Shown here piece by piece: positions 26,735 to 35,560 of a stretch of 64,000 nucleotides of DNA. A program made the position numbers and the translations under genes. The notes beneath the pieces were generated by a model. It was given only the letters and a program-made list of their open reading frames with translations. It was not told where the DNA came from and ran no database searches. Position 1 is the stretch's first letter. Every line of letters starts with the position of its first letter. Source of the DNA: Variovorax sp. dw_308 (GTDB lineage Bacteria > Pseudomonadota > Gammaproteobacteria > Burkholderiales > Burkholderiaceae_C). Location: contig NZ_JAATOM010000023.1 of the NCBI RefSeq assembly GCF_019207085.1, forward strand, positions 1-64,000, read 5' to 3'.

Positions 26735-26888
26735 GACTTGCTCCTTGGATGGAAGCAGCTTAGGCCGCCCATGCAGACCGGCCATGTAGGAACGCGCCGC
26801 GCAGTCTGCTCCGGCAAGTCGGTAGCCGGACTGCGTGGCGTCGCTCGGCTCCCGATGCTTGGCGCCATTGCTCTTTGAGAATGGCTGA

Positions 26889-28664
26889 ATGACCCGCCAA
26901 TACCTCGACGTCCCCTACAAATCGAAGGATGCCGCCAAGGCATTGGGCGCGCGTTTCGACGGCGCGGCCAAGCGCTGGTACGTGGAAGCCGGCGTCGACT
27001 TGGTGGCCTTCACGGCGTGGCTGCCAGCCGGCATGGCGCCCGCTGTAAGCGCCGCATCGCAGGTTGCGCTCGCCGCTGCGTCGTCCGAACTGAGCACCAC
27101 CCGCAAGGGCATCCCGCTGTCACGGCTCCTGAACGGGGTCGCGGCAGCCGTGGCCCAGGCGTTCGCGGGCGGTGTCTGGACCCTGGTCGAGGTCAGCGAG
27201 GCATACGCCCGCAATGGCCACGTCTATCTGGATCTGTCCGAGCGCGACAGCAACGGCCAGTTGGTGGCCAAGGCCAGGGGAACCATCTGGTCCAGTACCG
27301 CGGCGCGCATCCTTCCCGATTTCGAGAAAGCCACAGGCGCGGTGATCGGCGCCGGCATCAAGTTGTTGGTGCGCGCCAGGCCGGTATTCAAGAGTCAGTA
27401 CGGCTTCAGCCTCGAGATCGATGCGATTGATCCGGAGTACACCCTGGGCGATCTCGAGGCGAGGAAAAAGGAGATCCGGGCACGCTTGCAGCACGAGGGT
27501 GTGTTCGACCGCAATCGCCAGCTTGCGCCGCCGTGGGACTATCAACTCGTCCTGGTCGTGGCACCGCAGGAGGCGGCGGGTCTTGGCGACTTTCAAAAGG
27601 AGGCGCGGCGTCTGGAGCACTTCGGCATCTGCCGCTTCATCTATTCCCACAGCCGATTTCAAGGCGAAGGCGCTGCCCGCGAAATTGTCGCGGCCGCCAC
27701 GGCCGCGCTCAACGACCTATCACTCGGCGAGGGCGACTCGGGCGATGGAGGAGGACACCGGGACGCACCCACACAGCCGGACGCCATTGTCATCATCCGC
27801 GGCGGCGGTGCCGTCAATGACCTGGCCTGGCTGAACGACTACGAGTTGGCCCGCTTCATCTGCGACCAGACCATCCCAGTGCTGACCGGCATCGGCCACG
27901 AGCGGGACAGCACGCTTGCCGATGAAGTGGCCCATGTCCGCTTTGATACGCCCAGCAAGGTGATCGCAGGCATTGAGCAGCAGATCCTGCGCAGGAGCCG
28001 GGAAGCCCGGCAGGCGTGGGAGGCGATTCTTGGCGCTGGCGCGCAGGCAGCCCGAACCGCGCGCCTGGCCGTTGAGCGCAGGGAAGCACAGATGCGTGCG
28101 GATGCCCGGACTCACCTGGCCCGTGCGAAAGAGGACAGCACGGGCGCGCTGAACCAGGTTTCGGTCGCTGCCGTTCGTCAAGTGCACCACGCCTCCCGCA
28201 CAAGCCTGGCGATGCTGACTGCTGTGAGAGCCGATGCCATGCAGGAGATCGCCACGGCGCGGCAGAAGGTGCCAGCCATGATGACCTCGATCCGCGTCGA
28301 CGCGCTGTCTAGCGTCGGCGAGGGCAGGGCGGCAAGCAACGTGGCCTACAACGCCGTCATCGACCGTTCGGTCGCTGCCACCCGATCCGCTCGCCAGTCC
28401 TTGGATATTCGCCTGCAGCACGTGGCCGAACGTGCTGCAGGCACCGTTCAGCAAGCGCGCGGCAATGCGCAGGCGCTGATGCGTGAAGTCACCGGCCAAG
28501 GCCCCGAAAAGACGCTGACGCGCGGTTTTGCCATCGTGCGCAACGGCGAGGGCAAGCCAGTGACCTCCAGCGGGGAAGCCAGCGCTTCGCCAATGCTCAA
28601 CATCCAGTTCAGGGACGGTTCGACCGTTGTTCGCACCGACCCCATTCCGGGAAAGACACCATGA
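26889..28664 (+). CDS. xseA: Exodeoxyribonuclease VII large subunit (XseA) with N-terminal DUF5710-like domain
   Basis: XseA is the catalytic subunit of a single-strand exonuclease that cuts from both ends. The 591-aa protein starts with a DUF5710-like module (YLDVPYKSKDAAKALGARFD, RWYVEAG), not present in the housekeeping enzyme. Next comes the OB fold (VWTLVEVSEAYARNGHVYLDL) and the catalytic domain with DAIVIIRGGGAVNDLAWLND, LTGIGHERDSTLADEVAHVR and DTPSKVIAGIEQQ, then a long helical region (28000-28450). The C-terminus has the family end EKTLTRGFAIVRNGEGKPV. It overlaps the next gene by ATGA, forming an xseA-xseB pair. Housekeeping XseA is usually about 400-450 aa, so this is a long plasmid-type variant. 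Confidence 0.92.
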   Translation: MTRQYLDVPYKSKDAAKALGARFDGAAKRWYVEAGVDLVAFTAWLPAGMAPAVSAASQVALAAASSELSTTRKGIPLSRLLNGVAAAVAQAFAGGVWTLVEVSEAYARNGHVYLDLSERDSNGQLVAKARGTIWSSTAARILPDFEKATGAVIGAGIKLLVRARPVFKSQYGFSLEIDAIDPEYTLGDLEARKKEIRARLQHEGVFDRNRQLAPPWDYQLVLVVAPQEAAGLGDFQKEARRLEHFGICRFIYSHSRFQGEGAAREIVAAATAALNDLSLGEGDSGDGGGHRDAPTQPDAIVIIRGGGAVNDLAWLNDYELARFICDQTIPVLTGIGHERDSTLADEVAHVRFDTPSKVIAGIEQQILRRSREARQAWEAILGAGAQAARTARLAVERREAQMRADARTHLARAKEDSTGALNQVSVAAVRQVHHASRTSLAMLTAVRADAMQEIATARQKVPAMMTSIRVDALSSVGEGRAASNVAYNAVIDRSVAATRSARQSLDIRLQHVAERAAGTVQQARGNAQALMREVTGQGPEKTLTRGFAIVRNGEGKPVTSSGEASASPMLNIQFRDGSTVVRTDPIPGKTP

Positions 28665-29011
28665 CCGACAACGTGACAAAGAAGAGTTTCAGGGACGCCT
28701 ATGGCGTGCTGCAGCAGCACGCCGAGACACTGCGAGACCAGTCCGAACCGAACATCGATGATCTGTTGACGATCGTCACGGAATCGGTGGAGGCGTACAA
28801 GGTGTGCAAGGAGCGCATCGACGCGGTCGAAGCAGCGCTCAAGGCCGCGCTGGACGGCGCAGGGGTGGCAGTGTCTACTACAGCAGCCGGATCGTCTTCG
28901 GAAAGAACAACCGAGCCGCCGGCGTCGAGTGCGCCGTCCGCGACGCGCGCCACACGTTCGGCATTGCCATCTGCTGCACCGGACCCAGATGACGACGACA
29001 TCCCGTTCTAG
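28661..29011 (+). CDS. xseB: Exodeoxyribonuclease VII small subunit-like protein with SSB-like C-terminal tip
   Basis: The helical N-terminal half (MTDNVTKKSFRDAYGVLQQH, LRDQSEPNIDDLLTIVTES, AYKVCKERIDAVEAALKAA) fits the XseB fold that binds the helical arm of XseA. The 116 aa exceed the usual 70-80 because of a Ser/Thr/Ala-rich linker and a final PDPDDDDIPF. That ending is almost identical to the acidic tip of single-strand-binding protein SSB (DDDIPF), which docks DNA-repair enzymes. I know of no such tip in housekeeping XseB. The 4-bp overlap with xseA supports the assignment, since sequence similarity alone is weak. Confidence 0.75.
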   Translation: MTDNVTKKSFRDAYGVLQQHAETLRDQSEPNIDDLLTIVTESVEAYKVCKERIDAVEAALKAALDGAGVAVSTTAAGSSSERTTEPPASSAPSATRATRSALPSAAPDPDDDDIPF

Positions 29012-29129
29012 CGGGGCGAAGGCATGCCGTGTCGCAGGGGCCCGATGCTCGCGCATCGGCTCTCACATGAAAGCGAAACGAAGGCCTCTTGATCGCTTCG
29101 GCCTCGCAAAATAACCGCGGTAGTTGACG

Positions 29130-29563
29130 ATGTCCTCTTCATCCCAGTCGCTCTGGTCTCCGTTGCGCCTGCCGCACTTCCGTGGACTCTGGGCCGGCAG
29201 CGCGATCTATTTCACGGGCAACGCCATGCAGGTGATGGCCGCTTCGTGGTTGATGGTGGAACTGACGGGTTCCTCCTTTCTGGCGGCCCTGGTGCAGACG
29301 GCTGTGTTCTTTCCGATGTTCCTGCTGGCCCTGCCGGCGGGTGTGCTGGCCGACACCATGGACCGGAGGCGACTGATTCTTGTCGCGCTGCGCGTCCAGG
29401 TCGGCGTCCTCGTGATCCTGTCGCTGCTGGCAGTGCTGGGGTGGGCGGGAGCGGCAACGCTCTTGGTGTTCACGTTTGCCGCAGGCTGTTGCACCGCGCT
29501 GTTGTCGCCGGCCTGGAGCACGAGCCTGGCGGACACGGTGCCGCGCGAGGAAATGCCGCAGGC
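29130..29563 (+). pseudogene. MFS transporter gene, 3'-truncated
   Basis: MSSSSQSLWSPLRLPHFRGL opens a typical EntS-like MFS protein. The first TM segments (WAGSAIYFTGNAMQVMAASW, LAALVQTAVFFPMFLLALPA), the cytoplasmic loop motif GVLADTMDRRRLIL and TM3-4 follow, up to SLADTVPREEMPQA. At about 29563 the homology stops abruptly and the frame runs into the antisense of another truncated gene. About 250 residues are missing, so it cannot transport. Confidence 0.85.
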
Positions 29564-29565
29564 CT

Positions 29566-29878
29566 GTTGGTCCAGAAAGACCCAGAAGTTGCTCATTCCG
29601 AGGGTCGACAAATCCTTCACGATACCGACCAGCACGCACTCGGATTTCTCCTGAACCAGCGCGGGGGCCGTATGGCGGTGGTCCAGGATGTAGAAGGCTT
29701 TCCGGGGTCCTTCAATGGCAGGAAACAGTTGCTGACTCATGGCTACGCGCCGTTCCTTGGCGGCCAGCTTGGCCCATGATTTGCGCTTCCTGGCAACCTC
29801 CCTGAAGCCGACCGTCATTTGGGTCGGATGAAGAAACTTCAGTTCAACCTCCTTCAGTTTCGCGCCAATGCGGTACAT
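29566..29878 (-). pseudogene. ParB-like nuclease (ParBc_2) gene, 3'-truncated
   Basis: Starts MYRIGAKLKEVELKFLHPTQ and continues VGFREVARKRKSWAKLAAKE, YILDHRHTAPALVQEKSECV, VGIVKDLSTLGMSNFWVFLD. This matches the family pfam08857 (HPTQ, DHHH-like DHRH, and FW motifs), ParB-fold proteins not involved in partition. GGGGAGC upstream of ATG 29878 is a good ribosome-binding site. The match ends at about 29570, where it meets the truncated MFS gene tail to tail. Full members are about 180-200 aa. Confidence 0.82.
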
Positions 29879-29947
29879 AGCAAGCTCCCCAAGGAATCGA
29901 AAGGGCATGATCATGCAAGACCCACAGCAGCAAAGTAGGAGATGACC

Positions 29948-30310
29948 GTGATTGCGTTGGTCGACCAGCTATTCGGGCAGTCGATCGGCGACACGATCGA
30001 CGGAAGCCCCGGGGGCAACGCAACGCGGCACATCAATCATTCCTGCACGCCGAATTGCGAGGCTGTCGAGGAGATCGATGGCAGAGGGCGTTTGACGCTG
30101 AGGATCTTTTCGCTGAGGCCGCTGCTCGCAGGCGAGGAAATATTCCTGGACTATGGCCTCATCGTCGACGCGGCCGTCAGCGCTTCCGATTTTCAGTGCT
30201 TTTGTCGCACGTCCTCGTGCCGCGGAAGCATGGTGGCGCCAGCCGCGCGTCCGGGTGACGCCCTTGTGTCTGCGGAGCCGGCACGCGCGCATGGCGAACG
30301 CAGCGCCTGA
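29948..30310 (+). pseudogene. SET-domain protein (lysine methyltransferase-like), probably N-truncated
   Basis: The core reads GGNATRHINHSCTPNCEAVE (the NHSCxPNC motif), then RIFSLRPLLAGEEIFLDYGL (the catalytic EEIFLDYG motif) and a post-SET Cys cluster (FQCFCRTSSCRGSM). These form the cofactor and substrate sites of SET methyltransferases, which are eukaryotic-like but occur in some bacteria. The N-terminal half of the SET fold (GEYKG and following strands) is missing. GTG 29948 with GGAG six bases upstream would start the fragment; ATG 29942 is also open. It is divergent from the ParB-like remnant. Likely inactive without its N-terminal part. Confidence 0.72.
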
Positions 30311-30850
30311 CCGGCAAGCCCATTCGGCAGCAGCAGACGAGGAACGCGAGCGCGCCGCGGGCGTGCCTCCCTCCAACCGTCTATGACGCAGCGCCGAATC
30401 TCAGTGAAGTTGGGATGAATGTCGTTTCGCAACCGTGTCGAAGAGCGGAGCGCAGCGTTGCGCCCGGCGCACGGCGTCCCGCGCAACCAGCTAGGCCTGC
30501 GTCTGGCGGTCTGACATGCCGGCAGACAGACTGCGCCGACTCGTAGCATTGCGGGCGACAGGACCACTTCCCTCAGAGGGAGTGACAGGATGGGCATTCA
30601 CGATCAAGCTCCTTTCTTTGGTGGGTGAAGCTGCTTTCAGCAGGATCGAAATGTAGTTTCGGTGCGCGTAATTTTCAAGGGTTGTCGAAGAGACATCAAA
30701 GGGCGCTGCGGTCGGCTGCAGCATCACCTGGAAGGCTGCGCCTGAGAGAGGGGCGGTGCGCCACGCCTGGAGTCGGACGGAAGGGTTGTGGCTGCACGAC
30801 CAGGGTGCAGGTAGCAAAGGTATCGCGCGCGAATTGGCGCGGGGCTCGTC
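30311..30850. other. Region without a recognised gene
   Basis: No supported gene. A minus-strand frame beginning at 30597 (MPILSLPLREVVLSPAML) recalls the first residues of Lon-type proteases and has GGAG upstream, but the likeness ends after about 20 residues. Confidence 0.4.
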
Positions 30851-31513
30851 CTAAGATCGGGTTTGGTTCAACACCCCGCGCAGGAAAAGGCCGAGCACAA
30901 CCTGTAGGCGCTCCATGCCAGAGGCGAGGCGCGGCGTCTCCTCGCGCAGCCACCGCCGCACCTCGATCAGATACAGGCTGAACACGAGCGAGGCCACCTC
31001 GCCCGGGGGAGCATCCCGCGCGACTTCGCCACTCAGCTGCGCGGCGCGCACCATCTCTTCGATGTGACCCAGCGTCACGGGTGTGCGTGCATAGAAGCGG
31101 TTTGCCTCATCGCCCAAGGCAGGGCCGGGCGCCAAAAACTCGGCCGTCTCGCGCAGCGCCGGCCGAGCCAGGCGTGGCTCGCTGGCCCAGTAGCGATAGC
31201 GCAGCTTGAAGTAAGCCAGCAGCCGCTCGAGCAACGGTCCGGGCTTGCCCGTGAGCGGCTGCGCCCTGGCGTTGAGTGCATCGAGCTCGTCGTTGACCAC
31301 CTGCAGCAGGAGGTCACGTTTGTCCCGGGCGTAGACAAACACGGTCCCTGTCGACACTTCGGCCCGCTGCGCAATCTCGCGCGTGGTGGCAGCGTCGTAA
31401 CCGTGCTCGATGAACACGGCGCGCGCGGCTTCCATGATGCGGCGCCGCTTGTCAACCTTGCTGCGCGCGCGCAGGCCCACCGGGGGCAGCGGATCGGATT
31501 TGGGCTTGGGCAT
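30851..31513 (-). CDS. TetR/AcrR-family transcriptional repressor
   Basis: The 220-aa protein has a TetR helix-turn-helix at residues about 25-65 (RIMEAARAVFIEHGYDAATT, REIAQRAEVSTGTVFVYARD) and a ligand-binding C-terminal domain. ATG 31513 (MPKPKSDPLPPVG) is used; upstream in-frame codons add a non-conserved stretch. It is divergent from the MFS-vanA-vanB genes, and the intergenic region holds a TTGAGC-N2-GCTCAA palindrome overlapping the promoter. It probably represses these genes until an aromatic effector binds. Vanillate operons are more often controlled by GntR-type VanR, so the effector may differ. Confidence 0.9.
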   Translation of the reverse strand: MPKPKSDPLPPVGLRARSKVDKRRRIMEAARAVFIEHGYDAATTREIAQRAEVSTGTVFVYARDKRDLLLQVVNDELDALNARAQPLTGKPGPLLERLLAYFKLRYRYWASEPRLARPALRETAEFLAPGPALGDEANRFYARTPVTLGHIEEMVRAAQLSGEVARDAPPGEVASLVFSLYLIEVRRWLREETPRLASGMERLQVVLGLFLRGVLNQTRS

Positions 31514-31625
31514 GAGTGGCCGGACTCCTTGGCAAGTGGGCTGAGGGCTGAGATGCGTGCATGACGATATGCGCAAGCGATGTCGGCTGACACAGCCTGC
31601 GGGAAACAAGCCGAACCTTAACCCA

Positions 31626-31654
31626 TTGACGCGAATATTGAGCGTGGTTAATAT
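31626..31654 (+). promoter_or_regulatory. Sigma-70 promoter of the MFS-vanAB operon
   Basis: -35 TTGACG (31626-31631), 17-bp spacer, -10 TAATAT (31649-31654). Close to consensus and 65 bp upstream of the first gene. Confidence 0.82.
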
Positions 31655-31667
31655 TGAGCACGCTCAA
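31638..31667. promoter_or_regulatory. Probable TetR operator
   Basis: TTGAGC-AC-GCTCAA (31654-31667) is a 14-bp inverted repeat just after the -10 box. A further half-site TTGAGC at 31638-31643 lies in the spacer, so AATATTGAGC occurs twice, 16 bp apart. TTGAGCGTG and CACGCTCAA also form a wider inverted repeat. Confidence 0.75.
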
Positions 31668-31718
31668 AACAAATCACAACCTGCGGCACCGGGCGTCAAT
31701 GCCGCAAGGAGACAAGAA

Positions 31719-33089
31719 ATGAACCCCACTGCCACTGCCAGAAGCGGCGAGTTGCGCCGTGCCATCGACGAGGGCGCGATGACGCCATTCCAATGGGCGG
31801 CCGTCACGGTCTGCATCATGCTGATCATGCTCGACGGCTTTGACGTGCTGGTGATGGCGTTCACTGCCGCACCCATCTCAGCGGAATGGAAGCTCAGCGG
31901 CGCCGAACTCGGCGTGCTCTTCAGTGCCGGGCTGTTCGGCATGGCCGCCGGCTCACTCTTTCTGGCACCCTGGGCGGACCGCTTTGGCCGGCAGCCGATC
32001 ATCTTGGTGTGCCTGGTAGTGATCGCCCTCGGGATGTTCGCGTCCGGATTTGCCCAGAGCAGCTGGCAACTCGGGGCCCTGCGCGCGCTCACCGGGGTGG
32101 GCATTGGCGGCATGCTCGCCAGCGTTGGTGTCATCACTGCCGAATATTCTTCCAACCACTGGCGCAGTACGGCGGTCGCGCTGCAGGCGACGGGCTATCC
32201 GATCGGCGCCACCATCGGCGGCAGCATTGCCGCGCTGTTGCTGGCCAAGTACGGCTGGCGCTCGGTATTCATCTTTGGCGGGATCGCCACCGCGGCGATG
32301 ATCCCGGTGGTCCTGTGGCGGCTGCCCGAGTCGTTCGACTTCCTCCTTGCCAAGCGGCCCCGGGGCGCCCTGCAAAAACTCAATGCCTTGCTCGGCAAGA
32401 TGAACCGCCCGACGCTGGCGCAACTTCCCCCCGAGCAGGCCGACGTGGCCGACTCAGGCCGCAACAGTTTCTCGGCACTGTTTGCACCGGGCATGCTGGC
32501 GCAGACGCTGATGATCTGGGGAGCGTTCTTCCTGCTCATGTTCAGCTTCTATTTCGCGCTCAGCTGGACGCCGAAGTTGCTGGTGCAGGCCGGGCTGTCA
32601 GCACAGCAGGGCATCACGGGCGGCGTGCTCCTCAATGTCGGCGGTATCGTGGGGGGCAGCGTGTTCGGCCTGCTGGCCGCACGCATGAACCTCGGCTCGC
32701 TCACCGCCTCCAGCATGGTGCTGACCGCGCTGGCCATGGCGGCGTTCGGCTACTTCACCTCGAGCCTGGCAGTCGCCTTCGCGATTGCCTTCGGCATCGG
32801 CGCATTCATCTTCGGCTCCATGGCGGGCCTGTACGCCTTTGCGCCGGTGGTCTACCCGGCCGCGATGCGCAGCACCGGGATGGGCTGGGCCATTGGAATC
32901 GGCCGCGTCGGCGCGATCCTGGCGCCGTTGACGGCCGGCGTGCTACTCGACAAGGGCTGGAGCCCACCGCACCTGTACTACGCCTTCGCGCTGCCGCTGC
33001 TCGCCGCGATGCTCACGGTGCTCGCGTTGCGCGCGCACACCCGCGGCGCAGCCGACGCCGGCGGGCAACGCCTGGCCGCGGCCCACTGA
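31719..33089 (+). CDS. MFS transporter, aromatic acid:H+ symporter (AAHS) family
   Basis: The 456-aa inner-membrane protein has 12 predicted spans. The first reads WAAVTVCIMLIMLDGFDVLV with the LDGFD motif typical of AAHS proteins such as PcaK, BenK and VanK. The inter-TM2/3 loop motif LAPWADRFGRQPIIL follows. A ribosome-binding site AAGGAG lies 8 bases before ATG 31719. As first gene of the operon with vanA/vanB-type genes it should import the aromatic substrate, most simply vanillate or a related methoxybenzoate. Substrate is inferred from context. Confidence 0.92.
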   Translation: MNPTATARSGELRRAIDEGAMTPFQWAAVTVCIMLIMLDGFDVLVMAFTAAPISAEWKLSGAELGVLFSAGLFGMAAGSLFLAPWADRFGRQPIILVCLVVIALGMFASGFAQSSWQLGALRALTGVGIGGMLASVGVITAEYSSNHWRSTAVALQATGYPIGATIGGSIAALLLAKYGWRSVFIFGGIATAAMIPVVLWRLPESFDFLLAKRPRGALQKLNALLGKMNRPTLAQLPPEQADVADSGRNSFSALFAPGMLAQTLMIWGAFFLLMFSFYFALSWTPKLLVQAGLSAQQGITGGVLLNVGGIVGGSVFGLLAARMNLGSLTASSMVLTALAMAAFGYFTSSLAVAFAIAFGIGAFIFGSMAGLYAFAPVVYPAAMRSTGMGWAIGIGRVGAILAPLTAGVLLDKGWSPPHLYYAFALPLLAAMLTVLALRAHTRGAADAGGQRLAAAH

Positions 33090-33152
33090 TCCCCGCATGC
33101 GCGTGCGCCCAAGACGCCCGCGCCTTCCACACCGATGAATGAAGGAGTTCCC

Positions 33153-34229
33153 ATGTTCCCGAAAAACGCCTGGTATGTCGCCTGCATGCCCGATGAGATT
33201 GATGACAAGCCGCTCGGGCGGAAGATCTGCAACGAGTCGATCGTGTTCTACCGGGGCCCCGACAACGTGGCGGCGGCCTTGGAAGACTTTTGCCCGCACC
33301 GCGGTGCCCCGCTGTCGCTCGGGCGCGTCGTCGAAGGAAAACTGGTGTGCGGCTACCACGGGCTGGAAATGGGGTGCGACGGCAAGACCGGGGCGATGCC
33401 CGGCCAGCGCGTGCGCGGTTTCCCGGCGATCCGCACCTACCCGGTGATCGAGCGCCACGGTTTCATCTGGGTCTGGCCCGGCGATCCGGCACGCGCCGAC
33501 GAAAGCGCACTGCACCCGCTCGAATGGGCGGACAGCCCGGACTGGGCCTACGGCGGCGGGCTGTACCACATCCACTGCGACTACCGCCTGATGATCGACA
33601 ACTTGATGGACCTGACGCACGAGACCTACGTGCATTCCTCCAGCATCGGTCAGCCCGAGATCGACGAGACGCCGACCAAGACCGTGACGGAGGGCGACGT
33701 GGTCACTACCGCGCGCTACATGGAGAACATCATGGCGCCGCCGTTCTGGCGCATGGCGCTGCGGGGCAACCACCTGGCCGACGACGTCCCGGTCGACCGC
33801 TGGCAGATCTGCCGCTTCACGCCGCCGAGCCATGTGCTGATCGAAGTGGGTGTGGCGCACGCCGGCCACGGCGGCTACAACGCCGATCCAAAGGTCAAGG
33901 CCTCGAGCATCGTGGTCGACTTCATCACGCCGGAGACCGAGACCTCGATCTGGTACTTCTGGGGGATGGCACGCAACTTCAATCCACACGACAAGGCGCT
34001 CACGGCCAGCATCCGGGAAGGCCAGGGCAAGATCTTCTCGGAGGATCTGGAGATGCTGGAACGCCAGCAGCAGAACCTTCTTGCGCATCCCGAGCGGCAA
34101 TTGCTGAAGCTCAACATCGACTCGGGCGGCGTCCAGTCCCGCCGCGTGCTCGAGCGCATCCTCGCAGCCGAGCAGGCGGACACCGCAGCGGTGTCGAACA
34201 CGGCTGCGACGGCGACTGTGTCGGCCTGA
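33153..34229 (+). CDS. vanA: Vanillate O-demethylase oxygenase subunit (VanA-like Rieske oxygenase)
   Basis: Rieske non-heme iron oxygenase that removes the O-methyl group of vanillate as formaldehyde, giving protocatechuate. The protein (358 aa) starts MFPKNAWYVACMPDEIDDKP. The Rieske motif is CPHRGAPLSLG with its second half CGYHGLEMGC, which bind the [2Fe-2S] cluster. The mononuclear iron site is in NLMDLTHETYVHSSS. AAGGAG five bases upstream supports ATG 33153. VanB follows within 30 bp. The exact methoxy-aromatic is not proven by sequence; dicamba-like demethylases share this fold. Confidence 0.88.
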   Translation: MFPKNAWYVACMPDEIDDKPLGRKICNESIVFYRGPDNVAAALEDFCPHRGAPLSLGRVVEGKLVCGYHGLEMGCDGKTGAMPGQRVRGFPAIRTYPVIERHGFIWVWPGDPARADESALHPLEWADSPDWAYGGGLYHIHCDYRLMIDNLMDLTHETYVHSSSIGQPEIDETPTKTVTEGDVVTTARYMENIMAPPFWRMALRGNHLADDVPVDRWQICRFTPPSHVLIEVGVAHAGHGGYNADPKVKASSIVVDFITPETETSIWYFWGMARNFNPHDKALTASIREGQGKIFSEDLEMLERQQQNLLAHPERQLLKLNIDSGGVQSRRVLERILAAEQADTAAVSNTAATATVSA

Positions 34230-34257
34230 CGCGATCTTCATTGCACGGAGAACCCCA

Positions 34258-35223
34258 GTGAATGCTTCAGACCTGCAGGTGCGCGTGGCGCGCAAGACGA
34301 CCGAGGCGGTTGACATCGCCAGTTTCGAGCTGGTGCGCGACGACGGCCGCCCGCTACCCGCGTTTTCCGCGGGATCGCACGTCGATGTGCACCTCCCGGG
34401 CGGCCTGACACGCCAGTACTCGCTTTGCAACGACCCGGGCGAGTCGCACCGCTACATGATTGGCGTGTTGCGCGACACCGGTTCCCGCGGCGGCTCGCGC
34501 GCCATGCATGATGAGGTGGCCGAGGGCGACCTACTGCACATCAGTGCTCCGAAGAACCACTTTCCGCTGGCCCATGGTTCGGCCCACAGCATCCTCCTGG
34601 CTGGTGGCATCGGCGTCACGCCGATCCTGTGCATGGCCGAGCGACTGGCCGTCACCGGCGCGCCGTTCGACATGCACTACTGCGTACGCTCGCCCGACCG
34701 CGCGGCGTTCCGCGAGCGCATCGAGCGCTCGGGCTTTGCCACGCAGGTGGCGTTCCATTTCGATGACGGTGAAGCCGCGCAGAAACTGCAACTCGACGCG
34801 GTCCTGGCGGAGCGCCGCGCCGGCGTGCATCTGTACGTCTGCGGCCCGAAGGGCTTCATGGACTGGGTACTGGGCACGGCCCGCGCGGCCGGCTGGCCCG
34901 AAGAACAACTGCACTACGAGTTCTTTGGTGCCGAGATCGCCAAGTCCGAAAGCGACGAGAGCTTCCAGGTCAAGTTGGCGAGCTCCGGGCGGATCATCGC
35001 GGTGCCGAAGGACAAGACGGTGGTCGAAGCACTGGCCGCCGCCGGTATCGAGGTCGCCACGTCCTGCGAGCAAGGCGTATGTGGCACCTGCCTGACGCGC
35101 GTGCTGGAAGGAGAGCCCGACCATAAGGACATGTACCTGACGCCGGAAGAACAGGGTGCCAACGACCAGTTCACGCCCTGCTGCTCGCGCTCGAAGTCGC
35201 CCATGCTGGTACTGGACCTCTGA
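34258..35223 (+). CDS. vanB: Vanillate O-demethylase reductase subunit (VanB-like)
   Basis: Supplies electrons from NADH to VanA. The 321-aa protein has an FMN-binding domain (RQYSLCNDPGE), an NAD-binding domain (ILLAGGIGVTPILCMAERLA and VYVCGPKGFMD-like LYVCGPKGFMD) and a C-terminal plant-type [2Fe-2S] ferredoxin (TSCEQGVCGTCLTRVLEG, with the fourth Cys in TPCCSRS). The start is GTG 34258 with GGAG about 8 bases upstream. The gene closes the MFS-vanA-vanB operon. Family is secure. Confidence 0.92.
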   Translation: MNASDLQVRVARKTTEAVDIASFELVRDDGRPLPAFSAGSHVDVHLPGGLTRQYSLCNDPGESHRYMIGVLRDTGSRGGSRAMHDEVAEGDLLHISAPKNHFPLAHGSAHSILLAGGIGVTPILCMAERLAVTGAPFDMHYCVRSPDRAAFRERIERSGFATQVAFHFDDGEAAQKLQLDAVLAERRAGVHLYVCGPKGFMDWVLGTARAAGWPEEQLHYEFFGAEIAKSESDESFQVKLASSGRIIAVPKDKTVVEALAAAGIEVATSCEQGVCGTCLTRVLEGEPDHKDMYLTPEEQGANDQFTPCCSRSKSPMLVLDL

Positions 35224-35506
35224 GGCGCGCGGCGATGCGCTCTAACGTGAAGGATGCCGCCCAACGCGGCCGTGGCATCGGATGTCATGTGCGATGCGAA
35301 GGACGGTGTCCTCCGCCTATCTGTGCTGAACGACTTCGATAGCAATAGGCAGGCGCTACTCGACAGGGTTCAGTACGCAGTAGTTCCCTACGTCTGCTTC
35401 GGCGACCGGGTCAGCTTCGACGTTGAATCGCCGGAGAGACACTGGCAGGTCTGTGATCCGGCCGACACGGGCGACTTCGGCATGCGGCTGTCACCAAGTT
35501 CGAAGC

Positions 35507-35560
35507 GGCTCCTATACCGTCATAACGCAAGTCGCGGCGGACGCTCTCGGCTTTCCGGTC
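35507..35560 (+). pseudogene. Tiny remnant of a xanthine-dehydrogenase-type molybdenum hydroxylase
   Basis: GSYTVITQVAADALGFPV matches the GxGSYTVxxQIAADALGVP motif of the large molybdopterin subunit. Nothing around it continues the fold. The flanking region 35224-35746 has no other recognisable gene; a frame from 35254 (VLRLSVLNDFDSNRQALLDR) might be another fragment. Confidence 0.45.

Noticed and set aside
30193..30597. Possible Lon-like protein start (MPILSLPLREVVLSPAML)
   Set aside because: Likeness covers only about 20 residues, then the frame becomes Arg-rich and lacks any Lon domain.
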